NCBI RefSeq assembly: GCF_004365355.1
Contig: NZ_SODP01000002.1
Location: forward strand, 1,669,749-1,733,748
DNA length: 64,000 nt
DNA from: Kribbella pratensis
GTDB taxonomy: Bacteria > Actinomycetota > Actinomycetes > Propionibacteriales > Kribbellaceae
Direction of reading: 5' to 3'
Below the pieces are notes generated by a model. It was given only the letters and a program-made list of their open reading frames with translations. It had not been told where the DNA came from and did not search any database. This document shows positions 1 to 8,261 of this stretch, piece by piece. Within the stretch, counting starts at the first letter, position 1. Each line of letters opens with the position of its first letter. A program made the translations under genes and the position numbers.

Positions 1-1
1 A

Positions 2-232
2 GCCAAGCGCCTCAACGCCCTACTCTCCGACGAGCAACGCGCCGCCCTCGAAGCCATCCCTGCAGCGGGCACCGATCCCGCCGACATCATCGCGGCGAAT
101 CAGTACATCTGCCGCCAGTTCATCACCCGCGGCACGGCCCTGGCCAAGCTGACCAACAACCCCTGGCCGGCGGAGTTCGTGGACGCGACCCTCACCCACC
201 TTCGCAATCATTTCCAAGTGGACTTCGCCTGA
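2..232 (+). CDS. C-terminal part of an unidentified protein, cut by the window edge
   Basis: The frame is open from the first complete codon to a TGA at 230-232, giving 76 C-terminal residues. The visible part is helical in character, with an alanine-rich middle and a PWPAEF motif near the end followed by a short helix. This resembles the tails of some actinobacterial nucleotidyltransferase-domain proteins, but that is only an impression and no catalytic motif lies within the window. A perfect 15-bp hairpin follows the stop and separates it from the convergent acyl-CoA ligase. Confidence 0.7.
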   Translation, partial: AKRLNALLSDEQRAALEAIPAAGTDPADIIAANQYICRQFITRGTALAKLTNNPWPAEFVDATLTHLRNHFQVDFA

Positions 233-251
233 CCCGGGCAACTCCTGATGA

Positions 252-286
252 TTGCCGTGGGCATGCACCTCGCATGCCCACGGCAA
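252..286. terminator. Bidirectional hairpin between convergent genes
   Basis: A perfect 15-bp inverted repeat (252-266 and 272-286) with a 5-nt loop (acctc) lies between the stop of the truncated plus-strand gene and the stop of the minus-strand ligase. There is no clear T-run, as is common for actinobacterial terminators, so termination is inferred from stem strength and position. Confidence 0.75.
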
Positions 287-308
287 CCAACGTGAGTCCG
301 GCACGGAG

Positions 309-1934
309 TCACTGCAGGTGATAGTTGGCGAACCTGGTGCGGAGGTCCTTCTTGGAGAACTTGCCGACCGAGGTCTTCGGGACCTCGTCGATGAACTCAA
401 CCGCGTCCGGGACCCACCACTTCGCGACGAGCGGACGGAGGTATTCGAGGATGTCCTCGCCGGTCACGGTCGCGCCCTCCTGGACGACGATGCACGCGAG
501 CGGCCGCTCGACCCACTTGGGATGCGGCACCCCGATGACTGCGGCTTCTCGCACCGCAGGATGGGCCATCAGCAGGTTCTCCAGCTCGACCGAGCTGATC
601 CACTCGCCACCGGACTTCACCAGGTCCTTCGTCCGGTCGACGATCCGCACTGAACCGTACTGGTCGATTGCGGCGACGTCGCCCGTCTTCATCCAGCCGT
701 CCTCGGTGTTCAGCTGGGCGCCGTCGTCCGGCCGGTAGTACTCAGCGGCGATCCACGGGCCACGGACCTGCAGCTCGCCGGTGGCCTCGTCGTCCCAAGG
801 CAGCGCCTCGATCGAACCGGGCTCGACGATGCGCACCTCGACCCCGGGCAGCGGCAGACCGGCCCGGGCGCGAAGGTGGGCCTGCTCCTCCTCGGGAAGA
901 TCAGTGCTTCTCGAGGGAACATGGGAGGCGGTCGCGACCGGACTGGTCTCCGTCATCCCCCACGCCTGCAGAATCGGCCGGCCGAGCTTCTCCCGGAACG
1001 CCTCCGACAGCGCAAGGGGCACGGCGGAGCCGCCGCACGGGATGCGTCGTAGCTTCGGCAAGTCGACGCCGTCGAGCAACGGCAACAGCCCCTGCCAGAT
1101 CGTCGGCACCCCGGCCGAGAGCGTGACCTCCTGCTCCTGGAGCAGCTTGAGGATCCCCGCCGGGGTCATGTCCGGCCCTGGGAACACCAGCGACGCGCCC
1201 GCCATCGGCGCGGCGTGCGCGAGACCCCACGCGTTCGCGTGGAACATCGGCACGACCGGCATCACCGTGTCCGTCTCGGCCAGCCCGATCCCGGCGTTCG
1301 TCAGTACGCCGATCGAGTGCAGCCAGGTGGACCGATGCGAATAGACCACGCCCTTCGGATGCCCCGTCGTACCGCTCGTGTAGCACATGGCGGCGGCCTG
1401 GTTCTCGTCCTCGACGTGGAACTCGACCGGCTCCGCCGCGGCCAGCAGCTCCTCGTAGTCGTGGAACCGCGGGTCGTCCGGAACCTCCGCACCCGGCGCC
1501 CCAGGCGGCAGGTCGTCCATCACGACCACGTGCCGGAGCTCCGGGAGCCGCTCGAGCAGCGGCAGGAACAACCCGAGCAGCGAGCGGTCGACGAACACGA
1601 CCTCGTCCTCGGCGTGATTCGCGATGTAGACGATCTGGTCCGGGAAGAGCCTGATGTTGAGCGTGTGCAGCACCCGCCCGGTGCAGGGCGCGGCGAAGTA
1701 CAGCTCGAGGTGGCGCCCTGAGTTCCACGCGAACGTCCCGACGCGGCCATCGGCGGTGATCCCGAGCGTGTCCAGGACGCCGCCCAGTCGTCTGGTCCGC
1801 CCCGCCCACTCGGCGTACGTCATCTTGGTAGGCGCCGGACCGCCGGTATAGACCGTCTTGTCCGGGTAGAACTGCTCGGCCCGGCGGAAGATCGTGTCCA
1901 GGGACAGTTGGTAATTCTGCATCAGACCCTTCAT
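309..1934 (-). CDS. Fatty-acyl-CoA synthetase (AMP-binding family)
   Basis: A 541-residue adenylate-forming enzyme that should activate a medium/long-chain fatty acid to its CoA thioester through an acyl-AMP intermediate. The P-loop-like motif YTSGTTGHPKGV lies near residues 185-196, a GWMKTGD hinge motif near 415, and the catalytic lysine segment KTSVGKFSKK near the C-terminus. The chosen start (MKGLMQNYQL) matches the usual N-terminus of this family; the frame is open 30 codons further upstream but that part is Arg-rich and unlike the family. It is divergent from a marR gene, with a palindromic operator candidate between them, so control of the ligase by that MarR protein is plausible. Confidence 0.93.
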   Translation of the reverse strand: MKGLMQNYQLSLDTIFRRAEQFYPDKTVYTGGPAPTKMTYAEWAGRTRRLGGVLDTLGITADGRVGTFAWNSGRHLELYFAAPCTGRVLHTLNIRLFPDQIVYIANHAEDEVVFVDRSLLGLFLPLLERLPELRHVVVMDDLPPGAPGAEVPDDPRFHDYEELLAAAEPVEFHVEDENQAAAMCYTSGTTGHPKGVVYSHRSTWLHSIGVLTNAGIGLAETDTVMPVVPMFHANAWGLAHAAPMAGASLVFPGPDMTPAGILKLLQEQEVTLSAGVPTIWQGLLPLLDGVDLPKLRRIPCGGSAVPLALSEAFREKLGRPILQAWGMTETSPVATASHVPSRSTDLPEEEQAHLRARAGLPLPGVEVRIVEPGSIEALPWDDEATGELQVRGPWIAAEYYRPDDGAQLNTEDGWMKTGDVAAIDQYGSVRIVDRTKDLVKSGGEWISSVELENLLMAHPAVREAAVIGVPHPKWVERPLACIVVQEGATVTGEDILEYLRPLVAKWWVPDAVEFIDEVPKTSVGKFSKKDLRTRFANYHLQ

Positions 1935-2066
1935 GCAGACACTGTGCCAGCCAGCACGTCGCCTTGGCCATGACCTCAACCGGACTTTCTCCGGCACTCT
2001 TCCGGAACCCGTCGCCTCAGGCAACAGTTACCGACCGATTCCGGAAGACTCGCTGACCGATAGATG

Positions 2067-2086
2067 ACATGACATACGTGTCGTGT
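2067..2086. promoter_or_regulatory. Candidate MarR operator
   Basis: An imperfect inverted repeat, acatgaca-tacg-tgtcgtgt, lies 12 nt upstream of the marR ATG in the divergent gap between marR and the acyl-CoA ligase. Its size and AT-rich centre fit MarR-family operators. Autorepression and control of the ligase are inferred from position. Confidence 0.55.
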
Positions 2087-2098
2087 AATGTATTAGCC

Positions 2099-2575
2099 AT
2101 GAAGGTTGTCGAGGAGCTTCGCTATCTCGTGCTGGCGATCCAGCGCGAGGGCAATCGGCTGCTCGCCGCCGAGCTGCGCCCGCTGGGCATAACGCCTTCC
2201 CAGGCAGAGGTTCTGCGCGTCCTCCGGGACCACGGTCCGCTCACACTCAATGCTCTCGGCGGGCTGCTCGTCTGCGAAACGGGCAACAGCCCGAGCCGTC
2301 TTGTCGATCGCCTCGTCGCCCAAGGACTGGTGAAACGCGGCATCGACAAGGTCGACCGGCGTTACCTCACGCTCAGCCTCACCACGCAGGGACGGGCCCT
2401 GCACCGCCGCATCGTCACCGCCGAAAACCGGCTGCACCGCACCATGAACGACCTCGTCGCCGGACAGGCCCTCGACGAGACCATCAGCACGCTCCGCACG
2501 CTCGCCGACGCCTTCCCGGCCGGCGCGGCCCTGGCCCGTCGCCGGCATCCCGAACTCGCCACTCAGGAGAACTAG
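2099..2575 (+). CDS. MarR-family transcriptional regulator
   Basis: A 158-residue winged-helix regulator. The HTH spans roughly residues 30-100 and the wing carries the typical D-R-R sequence (KVDRRYLTLSLT, about residue 80). ATG at 2099 is preferred over an upstream in-frame ATG at 2069, because the upstream choice would place the operator-like palindrome inside the gene. The stop is followed after 2 nt by the ATG of an SRPBCC protein, so the two form an operon. The likely targets are this operon and the divergent fatty-acyl-CoA ligase, with a lipophilic or acyl ligand possible. Confidence 0.9.
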   Translation: MKVVEELRYLVLAIQREGNRLLAAELRPLGITPSQAEVLRVLRDHGPLTLNALGGLLVCETGNSPSRLVDRLVAQGLVKRGIDKVDRRYLTLSLTTQGRALHRRIVTAENRLHRTMNDLVAGQALDETISTLRTLADAFPAGAALARRRHPELATQEN

Positions 2576-2577
2576 TC

Positions 2578-2976
2578 ATGGAACAGGCCACCGAAGTCAT
2601 CCACGCCGGTCCCGCGGCGATCCGGCACGTCCTGCTCGACGCGCTCGCGCTCCCGGAGTGGAACGAGGCGTTCCTGGCCATCGACGGACCTGCCGAGGCG
2701 GAGCCCGGCAGCAGCTATGCGCTGCGGGTCCGGCCGGGGTTCGCCGGCGAGCTGCAGTACACAGTGGTCGAGCCGGACCGGATCGAGATCAGCTGGCAGG
2801 TGCCCGGGTTCCGCGAGGTCGGGACGTGGACGATCGGTCCGGACAGCCGCGTCACCCACACGTTCGAGCAGTCCGGTCCGCTGGCGACGGTTCTGCGTCC
2901 GGCGTACCGGAACATCGCCACGATCCGGCTGGCCCGCCTCGCCAACCGCGTCCGACAGTTCAGTCACGCTGCCTGA
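2578..2976 (+). CDS. SRPBCC (START-like) family protein
   Basis: A 132-residue protein with the pattern of the SRPBCC/polyketide-cyclase fold: an N-terminal helix after a short strand, seven-strand-like alternation with W and Y residues, and a long C-terminal helix rich in R and A. Such proteins bind hydrophobic ligands in a deep pocket, and the substrate here is unknown. It is translationally close-coupled to marR (2-nt gap), suggesting that it handles the same class of lipophilic compound. Confidence 0.85.
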   Translation: MEQATEVIHAGPAAIRHVLLDALALPEWNEAFLAIDGPAEAEPGSSYALRVRPGFAGELQYTVVEPDRIEISWQVPGFREVGTWTIGPDSRVTHTFEQSGPLATVLRPAYRNIATIRLARLANRVRQFSHAA

Positions 2977-3010
2977 CGACGCGACCCGCTGCCGCCGTAC
3001 GCTCCCTGCC

Positions 3011-3865
3011 ATGCTCATGGAGATCCGTGGCACCAGGCTGCACGTCGTCCAGCGCGGAGCAGAGGACGCGCCGCCACTGCTGTTCATTCACGGAGGTCCC
3101 GGCGCGGGCTCGTACGACTTTCTGGCATTCCAGGGCGATCGCCTAGGCCAGAGTTTCCGGCTGATCGCGGTCGACCAGCGCGGCGTACAGCAGTCCGACC
3201 CCCTGACCGGACCGGTGAGCGAGCACGACCTGATCGCCGACTTCGAGGCACTCCGCGAGAAGCTCGGGGTCGAGCAGTGGTCGATCCTCGGCCACTCGTA
3301 CGGCGGGCGCCTGGCGCTGCGGTACGCCGTCCCTCACCCGGACGCCGTGACCAAGGTCGTCTTCGAGAACCCCGGCTGGGACATGGTCCTCGCCAGCGAC
3401 ACTCTCCTCCGCGCAGCGCTTCCGCTGCTCCCTGGCGTGGCAGCCCCGCCGCCCCACACTGGTCCGGCAACGAAGGCCATGTGGGACGAACGGATCGCAG
3501 TGCTCGCTCAGCTCGGCGATCGCAGGATGGAGATCTACACCGGACCGGACTCCCGGGACCTCCAGCTGCCGGCGGACACCGAGATCTCCGGCGAGTACCA
3601 CTCGCGCTCCGGCCACTTCCACGACCAGATCACCAGGTCGGCCAGCTTCGGCGAACCAGTCCTGCAGTACTTCGCTCAGCTCACCCAGCCGGCTCTACTG
3701 ATCAAGGGCGGGTACGACCCCGCCACCAGCGAGCAGGAGATCGAGCTGTTCCGCTCCGACGTACCGAACGGCACCTATTACTACGCGGCCAGGGCCGGCC
3801 ACTTCGCGCACGCCGAGCAGCCGGACCTCTACGCCGAGCTGGTGACGGAGTTCCTGCTCAGCTGA
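3011..3865 (+). CDS. Alpha/beta hydrolase, proline-iminopeptidase-like
   Basis: A 284-residue serine hydrolase. It has an oxyanion-hole motif HGGPG (residues 27-31), a nucleophile elbow GHSYGG with Ser96, an acid segment KGGYDPA and a catalytic His in AGHFAHAEQ near the C-terminus. HGGPG followed by D-Q-R-G is typical of prolyl iminopeptidases (S33), which remove N-terminal proline, but other small hydrolases share it. ATG at 3011 is used, with an alternative two codons on. Its stop overlaps the convergent nadE by 8 nt, so both genes end in each other's coding sequence. Confidence 0.9.
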   Translation: MLMEIRGTRLHVVQRGAEDAPPLLFIHGGPGAGSYDFLAFQGDRLGQSFRLIAVDQRGVQQSDPLTGPVSEHDLIADFEALREKLGVEQWSILGHSYGGRLALRYAVPHPDAVTKVVFENPGWDMVLASDTLLRAALPLLPGVAAPPPHTGPATKAMWDERIAVLAQLGDRRMEIYTGPDSRDLQLPADTEISGEYHSRSGHFHDQITRSASFGEPVLQYFAQLTQPALLIKGGYDPATSEQEIELFRSDVPNGTYYYAARAGHFAHAEQPDLYAELVTEFLLS

Positions 3866-4676
3866 AGGCGAGCGGCACTGCGCGCTTGTGAGCGGTACGG
3901 CGGTGCGTAGCGATGATCGTGCGCGCCACCTTCTCGTCGACGTCGAGTCCCTCGAGGAAGTCGTCGATCTCGTCGTACGTGACGCCCAGCACGGCCTCGT
4001 CCGGTACGCCGGGGTTGTTCGTCTCCAGGTCGGCCGTCGGCACCTTGCCAGTGGTCTCCGGGTCCGCACCGAGCCGCTCGCCGACCGCGCGGACGCGGCG
4101 CTTGTTCAGACCGGACAGAGGGGTCAGGTCGCAGGCGCCATCGCCGTACTTGGTGAAGAAGCCCATCACCGCCTCCGCCGCGTGGTCCGTCCCGATGACG
4201 AGTGCGCCACGGGCACCGGCCACGACGTACTGCGCGACCATGCGCTGGCGTGCCTTGATGTTGCCGACGTGGAAGTCCTCACGGTCGCCGAGCCCGGCGT
4301 GCCGGACCGACTCGACCATGGCGTCGGTGGCCGGCTTGATGTTCACGTCCAGCGTCTCGTCCGGCTTGATGAACTGCAGCGCGCGCTGCGCGTCCGCCTC
4401 GTCGGCCTGCACGCCGTACGGCAGCCGCATCGCGATGAACGTCGCCTGACCGCCCTCGGACCTGATCCGCTCGACCGCGAGCTGCCCGAGGCGCCCTCCG
4501 ACGGCGGAGTCGACGCCACCGCTGATGGCGAGCACGTAGCCCGTCGCGCCGGTCGTCCGGAGCCGGTCGGCCAGGAACTCCACCCGCTGCTCGATCTCGG
4601 TGTCCACGTCGAACTTCGCGGGTACGCCGAGCTCGGCGATGATCAGTTCCTGCAGGTAACGGCTCTCGGGATTCAT
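3858..4676 (-). CDS. nadE: NH3-dependent NAD+ synthetase
   Basis: A 272-residue ATP-pyrophosphatase-fold enzyme that converts deamido-NAD+ to NAD+ using ammonia, the last step of NAD synthesis. The PP-loop SGGVDSAVGG lies at residues 52-61. The segments GTDHAAEAVMGFFTKYGDGACD and PLSGLNKRRV are characteristic of the ammonia-dependent form, and there is no glutaminase domain. Length matches E. coli NadE (275 residues). ATG at 4676 gives the standard N-terminus; an open frame continues upstream across the SRP RNA gene and is not coding. Confidence 0.96.
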   Translation of the reverse strand: MNPESRYLQELIIAELGVPAKFDVDTEIEQRVEFLADRLRTTGATGYVLAISGGVDSAVGGRLGQLAVERIRSEGGQATFIAMRLPYGVQADEADAQRALQFIKPDETLDVNIKPATDAMVESVRHAGLGDREDFHVGNIKARQRMVAQYVVAGARGALVIGTDHAAEAVMGFFTKYGDGACDLTPLSGLNKRRVRAVGERLGADPETTGKVPTADLETNNPGVPDEAVLGVTYDEIDDFLEGLDVDEKVARTIIATHRRTAHKRAVPLAFS

Positions 4677-4708
4677 CGGACTCCTCACGACGCCAGGCCC
4701 CGGACATA

Positions 4709-4799
4709 AGGATTCCCCGCGCACCCGGAAGAGCTCACTTACCCTTGCTGCCTTCCGGCCCTGGGGGGTTTGGGCGAGATACCGCCACGCGGGGAACCA
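4709..4799 (-). ncRNA. ffs: Signal recognition particle RNA, small bacterial (4.5S) type
   Basis: Read on the minus strand, the segment has the invariant SRP domain IV core (ggccggaaggcagcaaggg) flanked by long complementary arms that close a single hairpin, with ccccgcg at the 5' side pairing with cgcgggg at the 3' side. It is about 90 nt, the short form typical of actinobacteria, and binds Ffh for co-translational membrane targeting. It lies just upstream of nadE on the same strand; a separate promoter is likely. The ends are estimated from the pairing. Confidence 0.93.
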
Positions 4800-4907
4800 G
4801 CCATGAGTGTACGGGATCCCTCGCGCGAACCGGGAATCGGACTCCACCGCACACGCTCTGAGCGAACAGCCTGGCCGTCCGACCCGATCCGGGCTCACTC
4901 TGGCTGA

Positions 4908-5723
4908 GTGACGGATCATCAATTCGGCCCGTTCGGGATCACGACCGGGCTTGACAGCAGTGCTGAGTCGATCGCCGCGGCGCAGGCGGCGGAGCAGCTC
5001 GGGTATCCGGCGATCTGGCTGTCCGGCGGTCCGCTGCCCGGGCTGCAGACCATCACAGATCTGGTCGGAGCGACGACGGCGATCAAGTTCGTCAGCGGGA
5101 TCCTGGGGGTGTCGAAGTACAGCGCGGCCGACGTGAGTACGACGTACGCCGCGCTCGAAGCGACTGCGCCAGGGCGGTTCACCGCTGGTCTCGGCGGAGC
5201 GCACGGTCCCAAGCCGATCGCGACGCTCACCGCGTACCTGGACGAGCTGGACGTACCTGTGGAGCGTCGAGTGCTCGCTGCGCTCGGTCCGAAGATGCTG
5301 GCGTTGGCCGGCGAGCGGACTGCCGGGGCGTACCCGTTCCTGATCGGTCCGGCGTACTCCGCGGAGGCGCGGAAGGTTCTGGGCCCCGACAAGCTCCTGG
5401 CCGTCAGCCACCTCGTCGTACTCGAAACGGACCCGGACCGGGCGCGGGCGATCGCTCGGGACACGATCAGCTTCTTCACGCGCATCCCCGGGTACATCGC
5501 GTCGTTCAAGCGGCAGGGGTTCGACGAGAATGATCAGGCTGAGCTGCCCGACCACATGGTCGACGCGCTGGCGGCGTGGGGCAGTCCGGCCGACATCAAG
5601 GCCAAGGTGAGCGAGCACCTGGACGCCGGGGCAGACCACGTCGCAGTCAACGTCATCACTGGGGAGACAGGTCCGCAGCCGATCGAGCAGTGGCGGACGC
5701 TAGCTCCCACTCTGCTCGGGTAG
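4908..5723 (+). CDS. LLM-class F420-dependent oxidoreductase
   Basis: A 271-residue luciferase-like TIM-barrel protein. Features are an early FGI segment, A-A-Q-A-A-E-Q-L-GY for the first helix, and T-AGLGGAHG around residues 97-104 where the cofactor phosphate binds. The C-terminal segment (GSPADIKAKV, then VAVNVI) is the usual cap of F420-dependent LLM oxidoreductases of the TIGR03620 type. The substrate is unknown. It starts with GTG. It overlaps the convergent GNAT gene by 24 bp, so it has no downstream partner on its own strand. Confidence 0.87.
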   Translation: MTDHQFGPFGITTGLDSSAESIAAAQAAEQLGYPAIWLSGGPLPGLQTITDLVGATTAIKFVSGILGVSKYSAADVSTTYAALEATAPGRFTAGLGGAHGPKPIATLTAYLDELDVPVERRVLAALGPKMLALAGERTAGAYPFLIGPAYSAEARKVLGPDKLLAVSHLVVLETDPDRARAIARDTISFFTRIPGYIASFKRQGFDENDQAELPDHMVDALAAWGSPADIKAKVSEHLDAGADHVAVNVITGETGPQPIEQWRTLAPTLLG

Positions 5724-6224
5724 CGGCTTCTCGTAGAGGCGGGCGATCGACTCGAGCTTGTCGTACCGGTACGGGCGCTCCTCACCGGTCGGCTCAAACC
5801 CCTGCCGCAGCCAGAACCCCGTGGCGACCTGCGCGTTGCTGTCCACGACAGCGAGGCGCAGGGTGCGGATCTCGGGCCAGGTGGTCGCCACGTACCGCTC
5901 GACGAGGCTGTACGTCGTACTGCCGTGGCCGAGGCCCTGGTGTTTGGCGTGGACCTCCAAGAGGCCGATGAAGGCAGTGTGGTCGTTCGGGAAGCCCCGG
6001 AGCAGGTCAACAACCGCAACCAGCTGGTCCGCCGCGAAGGCCCCCAGGACGATCTTCGACTCCTCCGCGAGGTCCTCTGGGCGCATCATCAGCAAGCTCT
6101 GGGCGCCCGCCGGACCCGGCGGGTAGCCGGTAATCCGCTCTGTGTACCCAGGATCGGACTCAATCAGCTCCTGCAACGCGTCCACGTCTGCCGGCCCGAC
6201 AGGCCGCAGTACCAGCTCGTCCAT
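5700..6224 (-). CDS. GNAT-family N-acetyltransferase
   Basis: A 174-residue acetyl-CoA-dependent acetyltransferase. The acetyl-CoA loop is represented by KHQGLGHGSTTYSL (about residues 92-105, the Q/R-x-x-G-x-G/A pattern). The C-terminal motif B (FWLRQGFEPTGEERPYRYD) is typical. The acceptor is unknown. ATG at 6224 gives an MDELVLRPV start, the standard first beta-strand; an upstream extension is very basic and overlaps the tRNA gene, so it is rejected. Confidence 0.9.
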   Translation of the reverse strand: MDELVLRPVGPADVDALQELIESDPGYTERITGYPPGPAGAQSLLMMRPEDLAEESKIVLGAFAADQLVAVVDLLRGFPNDHTAFIGLLEVHAKHQGLGHGSTTYSLVERYVATTWPEIRTLRLAVVDSNAQVATGFWLRQGFEPTGEERPYRYDKLESIARLYEKPLPEQSGS

Positions 6225-6305
6225 GCGCCCGACCCTAGACGAGCGGCTCCGAGGTCCACGCCCCGATTTCGGATTCCCCCGTCCCCTTCGGTATCCTCTC
6301 CGCTT

Positions 6306-6393
6306 GGAGGATTCGCCTAGAGGCCTAGGGCGCACGCTTGGAAAGCGTGTTGGGGGCAACCCCTCACGAGTTCGAATCTCGTATCCTCCGCCA
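6306..6393 (+). tRNA. tRNA-Ser (anticodon GGA)
   Basis: The cloverleaf closes with a ggaggat/atcctcc acceptor stem, a D-arm starting with tcgcctaga, an anticodon loop cttggaaag (GGA, reading UCC/UCU), a long variable arm (tgggggcaacccc) diagnostic of serine or leucine tRNAs, and a T-loop ttcgaat. Discriminator G is at 6390, and CCA is encoded at 6391-6393. Confidence 0.97.
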
Positions 6394-6401
6394 CCTCAGA
6401 G

Positions 6402-6432
6402 GGCCGGATCACGACCGTGGTCCGGCCTTTTT
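6402..6432 (+). terminator. Rho-independent terminator of tRNA-Ser(GGA)
   Basis: An inverted repeat ggccggat ... gtccggcc is followed by five T residues, 9 nt after the encoded CCA. It is one of the few terminators here with a clear T-run. Confidence 0.85.
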
Positions 6433-6643
6433 GCGTTCGCCCGCCGCACCCGGCCGTCGTGAGTCGCCGTCCGTTGTGCTGACTGCCATCTGACGTTCAT
6501 CCGCGTCCCGCCGCGCCGGTCGTCCGTGGTTCCTAGCGTCCGTCAGTGTGCGCACCACTGGCCTGCCGCAGACCGCTGTCAGGTTCGAACCGCTGCTCTC
6601 CGGTTGGTGTTCGGCCGCACCCGACGACGCGAAAGGCCCCGGA

Positions 6644-8260
6644 ATGTCCGAAGCACCCAAGCAAACTCGAATCTCTCGCCGCAACGCGCTCGGCGTCTTC
6701 GGCGCGTCTGTGTCCGGCGCCGCCGCCGGGCCACTGATCCTCGGCGCCGGAACCGCCGAGGCGGTCCCGGCGAAGTCCGAGGTCACCGGGCTCACCACCG
6801 GCTCGACCACCACGCCCGTCCAGGGCCTGCACCTGACCTTCGGCGCGGACCCGCGCCACCAGATGGTCGTCTCGTGGGTCACCGACGCAGCCGTCAAGAA
6901 GCCGCGCGTCGTCTACGGCACGCTGAGTGGAGGCTTCGGCTCCACAGTGCACGCGACAACGAAGACCTACATGGACGGCACCTCTGGGCGGACCGTCTGG
7001 GTCCATCACGCGCTGATCGACAAGCTCAGGGCGGATACCGACTACCTGTACGCAGCGCAGCACGACGGCTCCACCCCCGACGCCGGCACCTTCCACACGG
7101 CGCCGTCCGGCAGGGCTCCGTTCACATTCACCAGTTTCGGCGACCAGGGTTCGCCGAGTGTGACGTGGAAGACCGGAGCGAACCCGGCCGACGCCTCGGG
7201 CCGGGACTTCGAGCCCAACGCCACACCCGCCTCTGCCGACATCGTCACCGGTATCGAGAAGGTCGGCCCGCTGTTCCACCTCCTCAACGGTGACCTCTGC
7301 TACGCCAATACCGGCCCCGACCGCATCCGCGTTTGGCACGACTTCCTCGCCAACAACAGCCGCTCGGCGCGATTCCGTCCGTGGATGCCGTGCGCGGGTA
7401 ACCACGAGATCGAGTCGGGTAACGGCAAGCTCGGTCTCGACGCATACCAGACCTACTTCGAGCTGCCCTCGACCGAGAACCAGCCGGAGCTCGACAACCT
7501 CTGGTACTCCTTCACGGTTGGCTCGGTGAAGGTGATAGCCCTGCAGAACGACGACATCGCCCTTCAGGAGGGCGGCGATATCTACATCAACGGCTATTCC
7601 GGCGGTCGGCAGCTCGCCTGGCTGGAGCGGGAGCTCAAGTCGGCGCGGGCTTCGAAGGACATCGACTGGATTGTGGTCTGTATGCACCAGGTGATGATCA
7701 GCTCCGCGACCGCCGCGAACGGCGCCGACGTCGCACTGCGCGCGGCGTACGGACCGCTGTTCGACAAGTACGGCGTCGACCTGGTGGTCTGTGGCCACGA
7801 GCACGACTACGAGCGCTCATTGGCGGTGCGTGGCGTCGTCCCCGGCAGCGTCACCCTGACGCCGAACCCGAGTCAGACCGCGCTCGACGTGATCGACAGC
7901 GCGCACGGCACGACACACATGGTCCTCGGTGGTGGCGGCGTGTCCGGCATCACCAACAACAGCTTCACCACCGACGACGCCGACGGTCACGGGCATCACT
8001 CGGCACTGGTCCAGATGGAGCACCTCGGTAAGTTCAACTCGCGCAAAGAGAAGGAGACCGCGGTCTGGATCGGCGTCCGCGACGCGGAGCATCCGTACGG
8101 CTTCGCCGAGTTCAGCGTCGACCCGGGCCGTCACCCCGGTGACATGACCCGCATCTACGTCACCTACTACAACATCATCACGCCCACCGGCGAGCTGTCG
8201 GTTTTCGAGAAGTTCACGCTCCAACGCCGCCGTAGCGACGGCGGCAACGGGCGGCACTGA
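6644..8260 (+). CDS. Tat-exported purple acid phosphatase-like metallophosphoesterase
   Basis: A 538-residue protein. The N-terminus ISRRNALGVFG (about residues 8-18) is a twin-arginine signal, followed by a hydrophobic stretch and AEA. An Fn3-like N-terminal domain (about 45-150) precedes the metallophosphoesterase domain with all five motif blocks: SFGDQG, NGDLCYA, AGNHE, VCMHQ and CGHEHDYER. These supply ligands for the binuclear metal centre that hydrolyses phosphomonoesters, so it is likely an extracellular phosphate-scavenging enzyme. ATG at 6644 places the Tat motif correctly; an in-frame ATG 32 codons upstream would bury it. It ends 2 bp before a convergent sigma-factor gene. Confidence 0.93.
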   Translation: MSEAPKQTRISRRNALGVFGASVSGAAAGPLILGAGTAEAVPAKSEVTGLTTGSTTTPVQGLHLTFGADPRHQMVVSWVTDAAVKKPRVVYGTLSGGFGSTVHATTKTYMDGTSGRTVWVHHALIDKLRADTDYLYAAQHDGSTPDAGTFHTAPSGRAPFTFTSFGDQGSPSVTWKTGANPADASGRDFEPNATPASADIVTGIEKVGPLFHLLNGDLCYANTGPDRIRVWHDFLANNSRSARFRPWMPCAGNHEIESGNGKLGLDAYQTYFELPSTENQPELDNLWYSFTVGSVKVIALQNDDIALQEGGDIYINGYSGGRQLAWLERELKSARASKDIDWIVVCMHQVMISSATAANGADVALRAAYGPLFDKYGVDLVVCGHEHDYERSLAVRGVVPGSVTLTPNPSQTALDVIDSAHGTTHMVLGGGGVSGITNNSFTTDDADGHGHHSALVQMEHLGKFNSRKEKETAVWIGVRDAEHPYGFAEFSVDPGRHPGDMTRIYVTYYNIITPTGELSVFEKFTLQRRRSDGGNGRH

Positions 8261-8261
8261 C

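Noticed and set aside
6306..6432. tRNA-Ser(GGA) as an integration site of a mobile element
   Set aside because: No integrase, phage gene or repeated tRNA 3' end is seen on either side; the neighbours are ordinary chromosomal genes.
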